Below are positions 52,705 through 64,000 of a stretch of 64,000 nt of DNA, piece by piece. The position numbers and the translations under genes were made by a program. Under the pieces are notes generated by a model, which saw nothing but the letters and a program-made list of their open reading frames with translations, did no database searches and was not told the DNA's origin. Each line of letters starts with the position of its first letter. The first letter of the stretch is position 1. The DNA lies in assembly GCA_010015655.1 (NCBI GenBank), contig ML976704.1, positions 335,110 to 399,109 on the forward strand, given 5' to 3'. This DNA comes from Bimuria novae-zelandiae CBS 107.79. Its lineage: Eukaryota; Ascomycota; Dothideomycetes; Pleosporales; Didymosphaeriaceae.

Positions 52705-53153
52705 TTAAGAGATGGTTTCACACCCAGGTAGGAACTGCATTGCTCGCCGTTCCGCTTGCCGCCGCATTGACGTGGTCTGAGGATGCGGCAGCTGATTGGT
52801 TGGTGGCAGACCCGATGGCTTGGGGCTTGGTACGTACCTATTTTCGTCTAGGGAGAGCAACACCACAAAACGACATGTTAGATTTTTTGTTCCGTCCACA
52901 GGCTTTTGAGCTTTCCGGGCCCTCTCAGCAGCCCTTACAGCAGCAGCCTCAGCCTGGGCAGCGCGCCTTTCACTGGCTAATCGTTCCTTAACGGCCTTAT
53001 TAGCAGCCCTGGCGGTGGCCCTGAGTTGCTTTTGGCGTTGCTCCTCAACCTCAGCAGCCTCCTTCTTACGTAGAGAGTCCCGTGCGCGTTGTACTTTTCT
53101 GGGTGAATAGAATATAGCACCCCCATGGTACTCATCTGGCTGGGTAAGGCCTA
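52705..53153 (-). pseudogene. C-terminal tail of a pogo-like transposase (part 2, after nested insertion)
   Basis: Minus-strand frame with LTQPDEYHGGAIFYSPRKVQ followed by a long Arg/Lys/Glu/Ala coiled segment (RARDSLRKKEAAEVEEQRQK...). This is the usual C-terminal tail of fungal pogo/Fot1 transposases (G.AVF.SP.KV..AR). It is not RIP-mutated. The preceding part of the same protein resumes at 55083 on the far side of the nested element. Sequence downstream of about residue 110 may be unrelated read-through. Confidence 0.65.
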
Positions 53154-53200
53154 AGTCGGGCACCCTAGTTTCCGACACCCCATAGTTTCCGACAGCCCCG
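53154..53200 (+). repeat. Left terminal inverted repeat of the nested element
   Basis: About 47 bp. The first 28 bases are identical to the reverse complement of 55053-55080. Confidence 0.8.
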
Positions 53201-55033
53201 CAACCTCGCCACCCACTATGCACCACGACTAAATATTAACTTTAAATAACTTAATTCTTTACTAATTTTAAAAATATTTTTTACACTATTTTCGCTACCT
53301 TTAAATAGCTAGATATATAAAAGAAGATGTCTAGAATACGCTTATAGACCTTAAATTTAGGGTTGCTTTAGTTACTACTACTACCTAACATAGGGTCCTA
53401 CGTAACACTCTTCGCGGCCACTTTAATAGTGCCTAACCCTATTAGTACGCTTATAATAGTAAATAATAGCTTATAACTATTTAAAAAGAGCTTCTAAAGA
53501 AATAGATTCTTTAGTAAGAGGCTTTTAGCTATACGCTAACGCACGCGCAAGTGTAGGCTATTATAATTATTATTTTTAAGTAATAGAGTAACTATAAGAA
53601 CCTAAGGAAGAAGTAGACTAGTTACTTTATATAACGCTACCTAGCTATTAAGTTAAATTTAGGTTGCTAGACTAGCTAGGAACGCGTAAATAAGGCTACT
53701 TTAAAAAATATTAGGGACTTATTTAACCTATATAAAATAGTAAGCTAGATTCCCCCCTAGCGCAGGTATAATGCTAATAAGGGTAGTATTATAGAGGGCT
53801 AGGGCATTAATAGGCTTATTATAGGCTTCTTACAGGAGAGCCTAAACACTATACTAGTTAAAATAATAAATACCTGCACTTAGACCTCTATAGTAAAGTA
53901 TATCTCTGCGCTTGGCGTCGCTCTAGACCCCCTTATTATCTTTAAGGCTAAGAGTATCCAGGAGCAGTGGTTTAAGAAGGAGTTTTTAGCTTAGAACCTA
54001 GGCTAGCATGTTACCTTTTTATAAAATAAATAAACGAGTAATAACATCGCTGTTAAGTGGCTAGAAAAGGTGTTTTTGCTATAGACTAAGCCTAATAATC
54101 CTTCTAAGGCACGGTTACTTATCGTCGATAGCTATAGTAGTTATACTTTAGACAAATTTATAACTATATATTACTTAAATAATATCTACTTACTCTTTTT
54201 CCTTACTTATACTTTACATCTACTTTAGCCTTTAGATTTAGGCTATTTCTTAAGTCTAAAGGCGGCGTATCGGCGCTTTATTAGCGAATATACAGCTTAG
54301 ACAGATAAAATAAAGCTTAAAAAGGCTAAGTTTCTTAAATTTTATATAAAAGTACGTAAAATTAGCCTTCGAGAGCAGTGCATCCGATCTGGGTAAAAGG
54401 TAATAGGCTTATACCCTAAGAGCGTAAGGAAGCCCTTAGGTTCTCGCTAGGTAGTAGTGCGCGAACGGCCGTCAACACCACCCCCTTTTACTATAGATAT
54501 TAGGACACTAAAACGCGGCAGCGATGTTGTAAAGCTATTTTCTAGAAAGAACTTCTTACTAACTATATAATAATACGTTTAGCTTACTACTATAGCGTTT
54601 AACTATACCTTAATAATAGTTACTATATAAGACCGTAAGATTGCTTCCTTGCGTGAGTAGGTGGAGTAAGCTAACCCGCTAAAACGCCGCAAAGTTATAA
54701 CTAATCTAAATAATCTCTTTGTAAGTCTTGCAAAAGTTCTCTCTTAAACTAATTAAAAGCCTACTTAACGTGTTCGCAAGGTGAGAAGCGTAGAGTAAGG
54801 GGTTATTATTATAAAGGAAGAGAGTAGCTCTAAGGAGAAAGTAGAGTAATTATTAGTGTAACGTTTAGTACAGAATTAATAACTAACACGACGGTATCTT
54901 AATCGTGATTTAAGTATAGATAAAGAAAGCGATTAAAATCCTTTAAATACGATTTTTTTAATGCTTTTTGAAAATTATTTAATAAAGCTGTGAGCACATT
55001 CGCAACGTAGAGTGGTGGCAGCGGCGAAATTTG

Positions 55034-55080
55034 GCGGGGTGTCGGAAAATGGGGGGTGTCGGAAACTAGGGTGCCCGACT
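55034..55080 (-). repeat. Right terminal inverted repeat of the nested element
   Basis: Ends GGAAACTAGGGTGCCCGACT, followed by TA. Confidence 0.8.
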
Positions 55081-55082
55081 TA

Positions 55083-55515
55083 TAGGCTTGCCAGGCTTCT
55101 CGCGCTTCTTCTTGATAGTAAAGGCCCTCCTTAGGCCCTCATTTTCGTGCCGTAGTAGCTGATTCTGTACTGATAGTGACTGGATAGTGTGACGGTTCAG
55201 TATGGAAGCTTGGGCCACCCGTGCGGCCCGTGCACGTGATACACACAGTATATAGCTCCTGTAGAGTAGCTACTCAATCAACAACGATTGCCTCAACACT
55301 CTACTCTTTTCGACGTTACAGATAGTATTACTCAGCTTGTGGGCGTGCCGACTATCCCCCCTGAGTGCTTTTTCTAATATATGGCTGAGTTGCTGCCAGT
55401 CGGTGTCGCTGAGTACTGACCCTGAGCTCTGAGAGCTAGGAGAGTCAGGGGCTCTGTACATTTTGAGGATGGTTTCAGGATTAAGGGGTTGGTTAGTTAG
55501 TTGGTTAGTATTCAT
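55083..55515 (-). pseudogene. Pogo-like transposase C-terminal region (part 1, before nested insertion)
   Basis: Minus-strand reading from about 55480 gives PETILKMYRAPDSPSSQSSG, SDTDWQQLSHILEKALRG and, past a stop, QNQLLRHENEGLRRAFTIKK and KKREKPGKP. It then breaks at the TA where the nested element entered and continues at 53153 with the GGAIFYSPRKV tail. The catalytic domain that should precede it is missing: the sequence changes to LINE at about 55.48-55.52 kb. This is therefore a truncated, twice-invaded transposase. Confidence 0.6.
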
Positions 55516-56749
55516 TTTACGTCTCTTTAATAGGGATTAAGTCCACTATCTCGCCTCCTAAAGGGCATATACGACGTGCTAAGCTATAGAATTACAGTGC
55601 TAATACACTACCCTAGAAAGTATTTCTTGCCTGCGCGGGTATTACTACCATTTCAGAACTATAGCTCCCCTTTTAGTTAGGGAGGCTAAGCGATATATAT
55701 ACATTAGGGTAGTTTCCTTATATTTTAAGGCATCTATGTGCTAAGAGAGAGAGAGAGTAAGTGTGTATATATATGTGTATGTATATAGGGGGAGGGGAAA
55801 GAGAGGAAGAGGGGTAAAGAGTATTATAGCTATTATACTAGACCTAGTTCTTGCTAAGTGCTACATTACTTATTACTATTACAGGGCTACAAGAGCTAGC
55901 GGGGACAAATCTTAGTGTAGTACTATGTAAGTTAGGTAAAGGCTTTAAAGGCCTCTAAATCCCCCAGCAGCACCGCAGTATACGCCAGGCCGTTAGCCCA
56001 ACTAGATAGTGGTGTAGGTGGTCGAAGTAGCCATCTACTAAAGGCCCCTAGGGTCTTACGGCAGAGCGCAAGGTACTCTAGTATCTTATCCTATCTATAT
56101 AAGTAGGTAAGGTTTACATCCTTATAGTTATACTTTTAGTAGTACTAGGCAAAATCCCCATGTCTAGACTAAATAGAAAGTAGTCTAGCTAGGATAGCTC
56201 TTAGTAGGTCTAGTTCCTTTAGACTACTACGTGGTGCATAGTCTAGGTGCCAGCTTTTATACTATCTAGAGAGTTTGTTCTTTTTGTCAGACCACTAGAT
56301 CTACTATGTGTGTTATAATGTTTTACGGGCAATTATCTTAATGCCTAAAAGTATAGGTAAAGTAGCTTTACCTATTAGGGGTAATAGGTGTTAGGCTTCT
56401 AGATTAGCTAATCTATCTGCTACCTTATTTCTTTTAATACCTAGGTGTCCAGGGGCCTATTTAATAGAAACGTCGTAAGTCTCTATAGCGCCATAGCACT
56501 CTAAAAAGGCCTATTAAAAGGTAGGGGGTAAATCGCCCCTTAGGCACTATATAACTAAGGTGCTGTTTATATATAGCTAGATTTAATGGGTATTAAACTC
56601 TAGTTATCTTATAGTGTGCTAGAAGCCTCTCTATGCTCTTACTACCTTAGCGTTAAAGACGTGTAAGATAGAGTTAAGTAACCCGCGTCTAGTCTATAGT
56701 TACTTTCTATTCTAATACACTATAAAGCTATAGGTCACCCGCTTTTCTC

Positions 56750-56800
56750 CTTCCTTTATGTACTATTTAGAGCCATCTGAGAAGATAGTCACGTCTAGTA
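56750..56800 (-). pseudogene. LINE RNase H remnant (copy 1)
   Basis: Reads DVTIFSDGSK followed by a TAG stop, at the conserved Asp-Gly-Ser of RNase H. The same site in copy 2 is at about 62.80-62.85 kb. Confidence 0.6.
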
Positions 56801-57699
56801 GTAAGAGATAGGCCTACTATATATTAAAAGCCTTAGCTATAGTCTTCTTGTCTATGCTAAGCGTTGGGTTAGTTCGGCAGCTAGTTAAGTAGTAAGGGGC
56901 TATAAGTGTAGTCCTAAGGATCTCTAGTAGAAGAGATACTATTTATTAGACTTTTATCTTAACTTGCTAGGGTTGTCTAGTTTTTACGCCCCTGTTTACT
57001 ATATATACTAATATACGCCTAGTAAGAGAATAGTCTATATCTATAATTCGCAAGTAAGTTACAAATCTAAGTTTAGCTTCCTCTAGTGCTACTACTACAG
57101 ACAGTAGTCCGGCGTCTTAGAAAAGTGTAGCTATAGGGGTTATTCTTTACGCTAGTAGAATGCCCCTTGCTACTATAGCTAGTGTCTTGTCTATAGTAGC
57201 TATATGCTATCTAATATAAGCGCTAACCTCTTAAGGCCTGCCTAGTTTAAGTGTATATAGCTATTTAGTGCGGCCTCTGTACTAGTATTCAGTCCCATAC
57301 AGAAGCGACAGATATACACAGGCAATAGTGGCCTTGCGGAGGGAGCTAGCTAGTAGTCTATAGGTAGTCCTAACTAGACTATAAATATAATAGGCTACCT
57401 TAGCAGCTTTTGCAGTGCGTGTAGCTATATATTATTTAAAGGTAAGTCTACGGTTAAACTATACTCCTAACTAACGCAGGGCTGGCTAGCTATACTCTCT
57501 ACCTAAAAAGATAAGGTAGATTATAAGCTACTTATCTATAACACATAGTAGTGCGTAGCTACTTCGCTGTCTAGTTAGGTGTATTATTTCCTGCTTTTCT
57601 AAGGTAAAGGTAACCTTATTAGCCTCGCCCCATGCTCTAATCTACCTTAGATCTAATGCTAGGAGCTTAACGTTATTATCTATAGAGTATAAGGCCTAG

Positions 57700-57735
57700 T
57701 ATAGACATATGTCGTCTGCATATCCAAACCTCCGT
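57700..57735 (-). pseudogene. LINE reverse transcriptase catalytic motif (copy 1)
   Basis: FGYADDIC on the minus strand, the YADD active-site box of non-LTR reverse transcriptases. The intact motif sits in an otherwise RIP-mutated region. Confidence 0.8.
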
Positions 57736-59229
57736 TCTATGTCCATAGATAGTAGCTCTGCTAGGTACAGTGTATATAGGACAAGGGAGAGAGGCGAGCC
57801 TTAGGGTGTGCTACAGGCGACAGGGTAGCTAGGGGTAGTAACCTATCCAAGGCGGACCCGAACCCTCTAGTTAGTAAGGAATAAGTCTATAAAGAGCATA
57901 GTCCTTTGTAGCCAGCCCTATTAGGCCATCTAGTGTAGCAGGCGGTTCTTAAGGAGCGCATTAAAGGCGCCTTAAATATCTAGGGTAACTATAGTAACAT
58001 GCTTTCCAAGTACCCATGCTGCTTTAGTATCGTAAGTAAATGCTATAGTAAGGTCTGCTATAGAGCGCTTTAGAAGGGCGCTGCTATACTAGGGGCTAAG
58101 GATCTTATATATTATAGCGGTCCACGCAATTTATCTAGCTACTATTTATTTAAGTCCCTTTCTAATGCAAAAGAAAAGCGCTATAGGTCTTTAAGAGCAA
58201 GGTAATATTTAGTCTATCTTCCTTATCTTTAGTATTATTACTACCTTGGCAAGCTTCTACTATGCTAGGAAGTAGTTAAGCTTAAGGTATTATTAAAAGA
58301 TTCTTTATATAAGTTCCCTAACCTAAGCCTAGCAGGCATGGAGTAGTTATATAGTAGAGTAGTTAGTGCCTGGTAAGGTGCTCGAGACCCCTACTGTGTT
58401 TCGTTTAGTTTCCTCTAGTAAGATGTGTATGCTCCACGGGAGGGCATCTATATTCTCCTAGTCTAGGTAGTGTCTAAGGTTATCCTCTACTGTGTACTAG
58501 TTAAGGACTTTCTCTCTAAGAGCCTCTGCCTTCTCTAGGGGGTCTAATATTATCCTGTTATTCACGATAAAAGGAGTGTCCTAGTTCTCTAGTATAAGCT
58601 TATACTAGGTAATAATCTTAAATAGGTCCTTATTATCCTTAGTATTATTAATAACATGCCTTTAGTACTGCCTTTTAGCCTGTTAGATAATAGTCTTGAA
58701 GGTCTATCTCTCCTCTAGTAGACTGCTAAAGCAGAGTAGCCTAGCATGTTTATAGGCCTAGTAGGTAGTTTTACACTCCTTAGTCCACTATAGTGCAGCG
58801 CGGCCTTCCTTGCGGTCGAGCTTGCCTGCTGTCTATACAGAGTGCTATATAGTCTCTGTAAGCAGCGTGACGCATTCCTCTAGCTATACTACATCCTGTA
58901 TTATAAGCGGGTCTAGGATGTTCTAGACACCTATTTTTACTAGCCTAGTAAATTTAGGTAGGCTTGCCTTAGGGACTTTATAGTAGTACTGTTCTAGATG
59001 CGGAGTGCCTGGTGTAGAAAGAGGGATAGAGGTTACTATTATCTTATAGTCTAAGCCGCTGTGCATGCTAGCATTAATAGCAGACTAGGCAAATAAGATA
59101 TTAGAAAAGGTAAGGTTAAGGATATAGCTAGCGCAGTATATTAGCTACCTTAGCATACTAATATAGTCTATAGACGCGTTAGCAGCCTATCTAGCTAGCT
59201 CTACACCTCTATTAGCTATAGTAGTAGTA

Positions 59230-59275
59230 GGCTTAAAGGATTTATATCTAGCGTTAAAGTCTCCTCCTATAAGGC
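59230..59275 (-). pseudogene. LINE AP-type endonuclease motif (copy 1)
   Basis: Reads LIGGDFNARYKS, the GDFNA(R/H) box of APE-like endonucleases. Confidence 0.7.
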
Positions 59276-61535
59276 AGAGTTAAGGGGGTATAAAATGTGT
59301 AATATATTAGATAACGTGTAGGGTGTGTGGCTATCTATAGTAGTTAAGTATTACCACTCCATTCACTATAGCCTATAGCATGTCTAGGTGGTTGAGGCTC
59401 TCTCTAGCCTAGTATTATAGGTGGCATCCTTTGCGGATGTAGGTTATCACCCTAGGGCGGGCTAAGCCTAGTGTGTTAGGGCTATTCCAGGTGCTAATAG
59501 GTGCTAGGTGTGTGAAACCAAGGTAGGTAGAAGTTCTTAAGTTAGCATATATAAAGGGCTCTTAAACACACACAATATCTATGCCCTTCTAAAACGCCAC
59601 CTCTAGTATTATAATGTGCTAGGGTAAGCTCTTACTAATATTAGCCTAGCATACACATAGTTATTTACTTAACAGGCTAGGCTATTAATGCCTGGTGTTG
59701 GCTAGGATATTATAAGGGTATTCTAGTATAATAATGGCGGGTTATTGCTTATGCTAGCGTCTTCCCTCTCTAAGGTAGACGGGTTAGTGTAGATAATTAA
59801 TTGTGGACGAATGCTACTAGTAGATAGTTATTCTATATTAAGGCTCCTCTAGCCTATGGCGGCCCGCCTTAGTCTCTTTTCTCTGCTAGTAGTAGAGGAG
59901 GATGCATAGGAGGTAGTAGTTATAGAAGGTGTAGCCCTACTTTCTCCTTCTTGCCTCTAGGCAGAAAGGTGGGAAGGCACTATCTCTAATACCTCTATAA
60001 AAGGAGCCTTAGGCTAAAGTGTTACCTGTTTAAGGGCTACTTTAACTATTCTATAGAGGTGCTACTGTGCTATTTTGCCTACGCGACAGATAGCCTTTAG
60101 CTTAGTCTTTATAGGCTTAGTAATATGTTTATTAACCTAGCGAGGAGCTGCCAGGTAGTTAGTGTAACTAGCTAGATAAGGGCTATAATAGTTAGCACAT
60201 ATAGCTTTGTGGGCGTAACTATCTCTATACTATCCTTAGTGTCTATTCGTGCGGTCCCCGCAGTGTGCACAGCGGGCTACTCGGGTATAGCAGGTAGCGT
60301 TATAGTAGCCCTAGTAGCCTAGGTTATGTCGCTATATAGTGGGATACTTATAGATTTCCTTCAAGAATTGGCTAGTACTAAAGAGCCGGAACGAGCGGAC
60401 TAGCTCCTTGTATAAAACAATCTAGGTAATAAGGCTATGCTAATTTGCCCTATGTTATAAGGTCCTATAACTAACTAGCTACTTACCTATTTACGAGCAG
60501 ACCTCTTCCTCTACTAGCTAGGTAGTAGTTAGTAGTTCTATGCTATCTAGGGTCTAGAAAAAGCTAGGTACTCCTTATACTACGTAGTTAGTCTAGCGTT
60601 TTAAGATCCTTACCGCGTCTCCGTCTAGCGCTCTTACTAGAAGTTCCTAGTTTTCTTAAGTTAGAAGTTAGCCCTAGATATTCTTATTTACTAGGGTAAT
60701 CGCCCAGCCTGTATTAATTAGTAATGCGATAGATATATCTTTAAGGGTAAGTCCTGCTATACTCTTATATATTACCTACCTTACTATAAAGGGTGAAGGT
60801 TATTGCAGTCGCATTACCAGGTTAAAGATAGCTACGAATATTTAATTATTTTTTTTTAGCTTAGCGGGCGGGTTAGGCCGAGGCCTAGTAGGAATTAAGG
60901 GTTAACTGCCACCCCTATCTAAGATCTAGGGGTCTCTAGCTACGTCCGCCTAAGAGCAGCGTCCTAACTCTTAGCTCTTAAGGTTACTATAACTAGTGTC
61001 GCTGCTCTAGCAGGAGTTAGGGGGGGAGTTGCTTAAGGAGAGCGAGGTTAGAGCCTAAATAACTCTTTACTATAGCTCCTTAGTAATCTTAGCCTTTTAA
61101 AAATTAGTATAGCTCTCTGCGTATTAGTCTACCGCTACTGCGAAAGCCGTAGTAATAGTGTTCTATAGCTAGGCAATCTACTAAGTCTTAGTAATATAGC
61201 ATTAGATAGCATTAGAGACGCGAGGTTTAGGAGCGCCCCTACTAGGGTTCTAGCTACTTAGAAGGGGTGCATAGTAATGCATGTCCTCTTAGGGCTATCT
61301 TAGGGCGCGTGTATAAAGCTACTAAGGAATCACAGGGTCTAGGGACCCTGTGTGCTAGGAGGAGGGAGACTCTGCCATCCTAACAAGCTCCTTTGCGCGT
61401 CTGCGCGAAGGGCTAGGCGAACGTTAGAGGTACTCCTAGAATTAGCGCAGTGAGCTTGTTTAGTTGCTAGGATTATTAGGGTCTTTAGAGAGGATATCTA
61501 ACAATCGAAAAGTTAGTGTTCGGTGCTGCAGGATT

Positions 61536-64000
61536 GAGGGGTTGGTTGGTTGGTTGGTATTCATTTTACGTTTCTTTAATAGGGATTAAGTCCACCATCT
61601 CGCCTCCTGAAGGGTATATACGACGTGCTAAGCTATAAAATTATAGTACTAACACACTACCCTAGAAAGCATTTCTTGCCTGCGCGGGTATTACTACCAT
61701 TTTAGAACTATAGCTCCCCTTCTAGTTAGGGAGGCTGAGCGATATATATACATTAGAGTAGTTTCCTTGCATTTTAAGGCATCTATGTGCTAAGAGAGAG
61801 AGAGAGCGAGTGTGTGTGTGTGTGTATATATATGTAGGGGGAGGGGAAAGAGAGGAAGAGGGGTAGGAAGTATTATAGCTATTATACTAGACTTAGTTCT
61901 TACTAGGTACTATATTACTTATTACTATTACAGGGCTGCAGGAGCTAGCGGGGACAAATCTTAGTGTAGTACTATATAAGTTAGGTGAAGGCTTTAAAGG
62001 CCTCTAGATCCCCTAGCAGCACCGCAGTATACGCTAGGCTATTAGCCTGGCTAAATAGTGGTGTAGGTGGTCGAAGTAGCTATCTACTAAAGGCCCTTAA
62101 GATCTTACGGCAGAGCGCAAGGTGCTCTAGTGTCTTATCCTATCTATATAAGTAGGTAAGGTTTGCATCCTTATAGTTATACTTTTAGTAGTACTAGGCA
62201 AAATCCCCATGTCTAGACCGGATAAAAAGCAGTCTAGCTAGGATAGCTCTTAGTAGGTCTAGTTCCTTTAGACTACTACGTGGTGCATAGTCTAGGTGCC
62301 AGCTTTTATACTATCTAGAGAGTTTATTCTTTTTGTCAGACTACTAGATTTACTGTATATGTTATAATATCTTGCGGGCAATTATCTTAATACTTAAGAG
62401 TATAGGTAGAGTAGCTTTACCCGTTAGGGGTAATAGGTATTAGGCTTCTAGGTTAGCTAATCTGTCTACTGCCTCATTTCCTTTAATGCCTAGGTGTCTA
62501 GGGGCCTATTTAATAGAGACGTCGTAAGTCTCTATAGCGCCATGGCACTCCAAAAAGGCCCATTAAGAGGTAGGGGGTGAATTGCCCCTTAGGCACTATA
62601 TAACTAAGGTGCTGTCTATACATAGCTAGATTCGACGGGTATTAAACTCTAGTTATCTTATAGTGTGCTAGAAGCCTCTCCATACTCCTACTACCTTAGC
62701 GTTAAAGACGTGCGAGGTAGAGTTAAGTAACCCGCGTCTAGTCTATAATTACTTTCCGTTCTAATATACTATAAAGCTATAGGTCACCCGCTTTTCTCCT
62801 TCCTTTGTGTACTGTTTAGAGCCATCTAAGAAGATAGTCACGTCTAGTAGTAGGAAATAGGCCCACTATATATTAAAAGCCTTAGCTGCAGTCTTCTTAT
62901 CTATACTAAGCGTTAGGTTAGTTTAATAGCTAGTTAAGTAGTAAGGGGCTATAAGTGTAGTCCTAAGGATCTCTAGTAGAAGAGATGCTATCTGTTAGAC
63001 TTTTATCTTAACTCGCTAGGGTTGTCCAGTTTTTACGCCCCTATTTACTATATATACTAATATACGCCTAGTAAGAGGATAGTCTATATCTATAGTTCGC
63101 AAGTAAGTTATAAATCTAAGTTTAGCTTCCTCTAGTGCTACTACTGCAGATAGTAGTCCGGCGTCTTAAAAGAGTGCAGCTATAGGGGTTATTCTCTACG
63201 CTAGTAAAATACCCCTTACTGCTATAGCTAGTGTCTTATCTATAGTAACTATATACTATCTAATATAAGCGCTAACCTCTTAAGGCCTGCCTAGTTTAAG
63301 TGTATGTGGCTGTTTAGTGCGGCCTCTGTACCAGCATTCAGTCCCATACAGAAGCGACGGGTATACACAGGCAATAGTGGCCTTGCAGAGGGAGCTAGCT
63401 AGTAGTCCATAAGTAGTCCTGGCTAGACTACAAATATAATAGGCTACCCTAGCAGCTTTTGTAGTGCGTGTAGCTATATATTATCTAAAGGTAAGTCTAC
63501 GGTTAAACCACACTCTTAACTAACGCAAGGCTGGCTAGCTGTGCTCTCTACCTAAGAGGATAGGGTAGATTATAAGCTACTTATTTATAATATATAGTAG
63601 TGCGTAGCTGCTTTGCTATCTAGTTAAGTGTATTATTTCCTGCTTTTCTAGGGTAAAGGTAACCTTATTAGCCTCGCCCTATACTCTAATCTACCTTAGA
63701 TCTAATGCTAGGAGCTTAACGTTATTATCTATAGAGTGTAAGGCCTAGTATAGATATATGTCGTCTGCATATCCAAACCTCCGTTCTATATTTATAGATA
63801 GTAGCTTTGCTAGGTACAGTGTATATAGGACAAGGGAGAGAGGCGAGCCTTAGGGTATACTATAGGCGACAGGGTAGCTAGGGGTAGTAACCTGTCTAAG
63901 GCGGACCCGAACCCTCCAGTTAGTAAGGAATAAGTCTATAAAGAGTATAGTCCTTTGTGGCCAGCCCTATTAGGCTATTTAGTGTAGCAGGCGGTTCTTA
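61536..64000 (-). mobile_element. LINE copy 2 (3' part, truncated by the window edge)
   Basis: From AGGATTGAGGGGTTGG(TTGG)n at about 61530-61560 the sequence repeats copy 1 in the same orientation with an offset of about 6047-6050 bases to the end of the window. It contains the same 3' region, RNase H motif and YADD box (63757-63771). Differences between copies are mostly C/T and G/A. The 5' part lies beyond the window. Confidence 0.85.

Larger units (their letters stand above)
53154..55080 (+). mobile_element. Nested pogo-like transposon, RIP-degraded
   Basis: The left end AGTCGGGCACCCTAGTTTCC... and the reverse complement of the right end agree over the first 28 bases and imperfectly to about 47. 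Both ends carry the internal motif TTTCCGACA twice. TA flanks each side (53152-53153 and 55081-55082), so the element is 1927 bp. The interior is extremely AT-rich. A plus-strand transposase remnant near 54.1 kb reads RLLIVDSYSSYTLDKF and YLNNIYLLFLPTYT, matching the pogo catalytic region with G and H changed to S and Y. It is inserted in the transposase whose tail lies at 52705-53153 and 55083-55515. Confidence 0.85.
55490..61535 (-). mobile_element. LINE (non-LTR retrotransposon) copy 1, RIP-degraded
   Basis: About 6 kb, transcribed on the minus strand. The 3' end at the left is a GGTT/GTTA-type simple repeat (about 55493-55512). Landmarks in order from the right: a gag-like region with a CCHC-like cluster (CAHCGD near 60.26 kb); an endonuclease motif GGDFNAR near 59.25 kb; the reverse transcriptase motif FGYADDIC at about 57.71-57.73 kb; an RNase H motif IFSDGSK near 56.77 kb. 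That order (gag, APE endonuclease, RT, RNase H) is the Tad1-like LINE arrangement of fungi. All frames are full of stops with strong C-to-T bias. The right boundary is placed where copy 2 begins and is approximate. Confidence 0.8.

Noticed and set aside
55740..55800. (GA)n and (TA/GT)n tracts as an independent satellite
   Set aside because: The same tract occurs at about 61.79-61.84 kb in the second LINE copy, so it is part of the LINE 3' region.
1..64000. CRISPR array, rRNA or tRNA genes
   Set aside because: No spaced identical repeats, rRNA blocks or cloverleaf-like A/B boxes were recognised by eye; a tRNAscan run could still find a tRNA in the intergenic regions.

Overview
The window looks like a chromosome segment of a filamentous ascomycete (Pezizomycotina; Dothideomycetes is a guess). 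Genes carry short GT-AG introns of 42-87 nt with CTAAC/CTGAC-like branch points. There are fungus-restricted families (Zn2Cys6 regulator, DUF3176, BUD22, Fot1/pogo transposases). Long stretches depleted in C and G are packed with TA and stop codons, as expected after repeat-induced point mutation (RIP). No rRNA, tRNA or CRISPR was recognised.

Layout. 1-302: 5' part of a transposase running off the left edge. 0.7-6.3 kb: two secreted alginate-lyase-like proteins and a secreted beta-helix (GH28-like) protein. 6.7-8.8 and 18.8-20.6 kb: two related protein-kinase-like genes, the second apparently broken. Between them lies a RIP-mutated transposon island (9.08-18.48 kb) bounded by a 38-bp inverted repeat. 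It contains a complete 5.8-kb Copia retrotransposon with matching target duplications, a solo LTR with its own target duplication, and a degraded integrase-core transposase. 21-34 kb: BUD22, a secreted DUF1961 protein, a short-chain dehydrogenase, a six-exon sugar transporter, a beta-mannosidase and MTA phosphorylase. 34.5-39.6 kb: a hypothetical gene interrupted by one in-frame TAG, then a Zn2Cys6 regulator. 40.3-47.7 kb: an assembly gap (890 N) inside a degraded pogo-like transposon flanked by 142-bp inverted arms, an orphan ORF, and a complete degraded Fot1-like element with 44-bp ends. 48.3-52.1 kb: a DUF3176 membrane protein gene with two frameshifts, and a secreted protein with nine Kex2-type peptide repeats. 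52.7-64 kb: a transposase tail split by a nested pogo-like element, then two head-to-tail copies of a RIP-mutated LINE.

The coding genes fit a loose carbohydrate-utilisation neighbourhood: secreted lyase-like and glycosidase-like enzymes, a DUF1961 protein, a sugar permease, an oxidoreductase, beta-mannosidase and a zinc-cluster regulator. They are interspersed with housekeeping genes (BUD22, MTA phosphorylase), and co-regulation is inference only. The most novel-looking locus is the Kex2-repeat secreted precursor at 51.4-52.1 kb. Exon boundaries were worked out by hand from splice motifs and reading-frame continuity; none is checked against transcripts.
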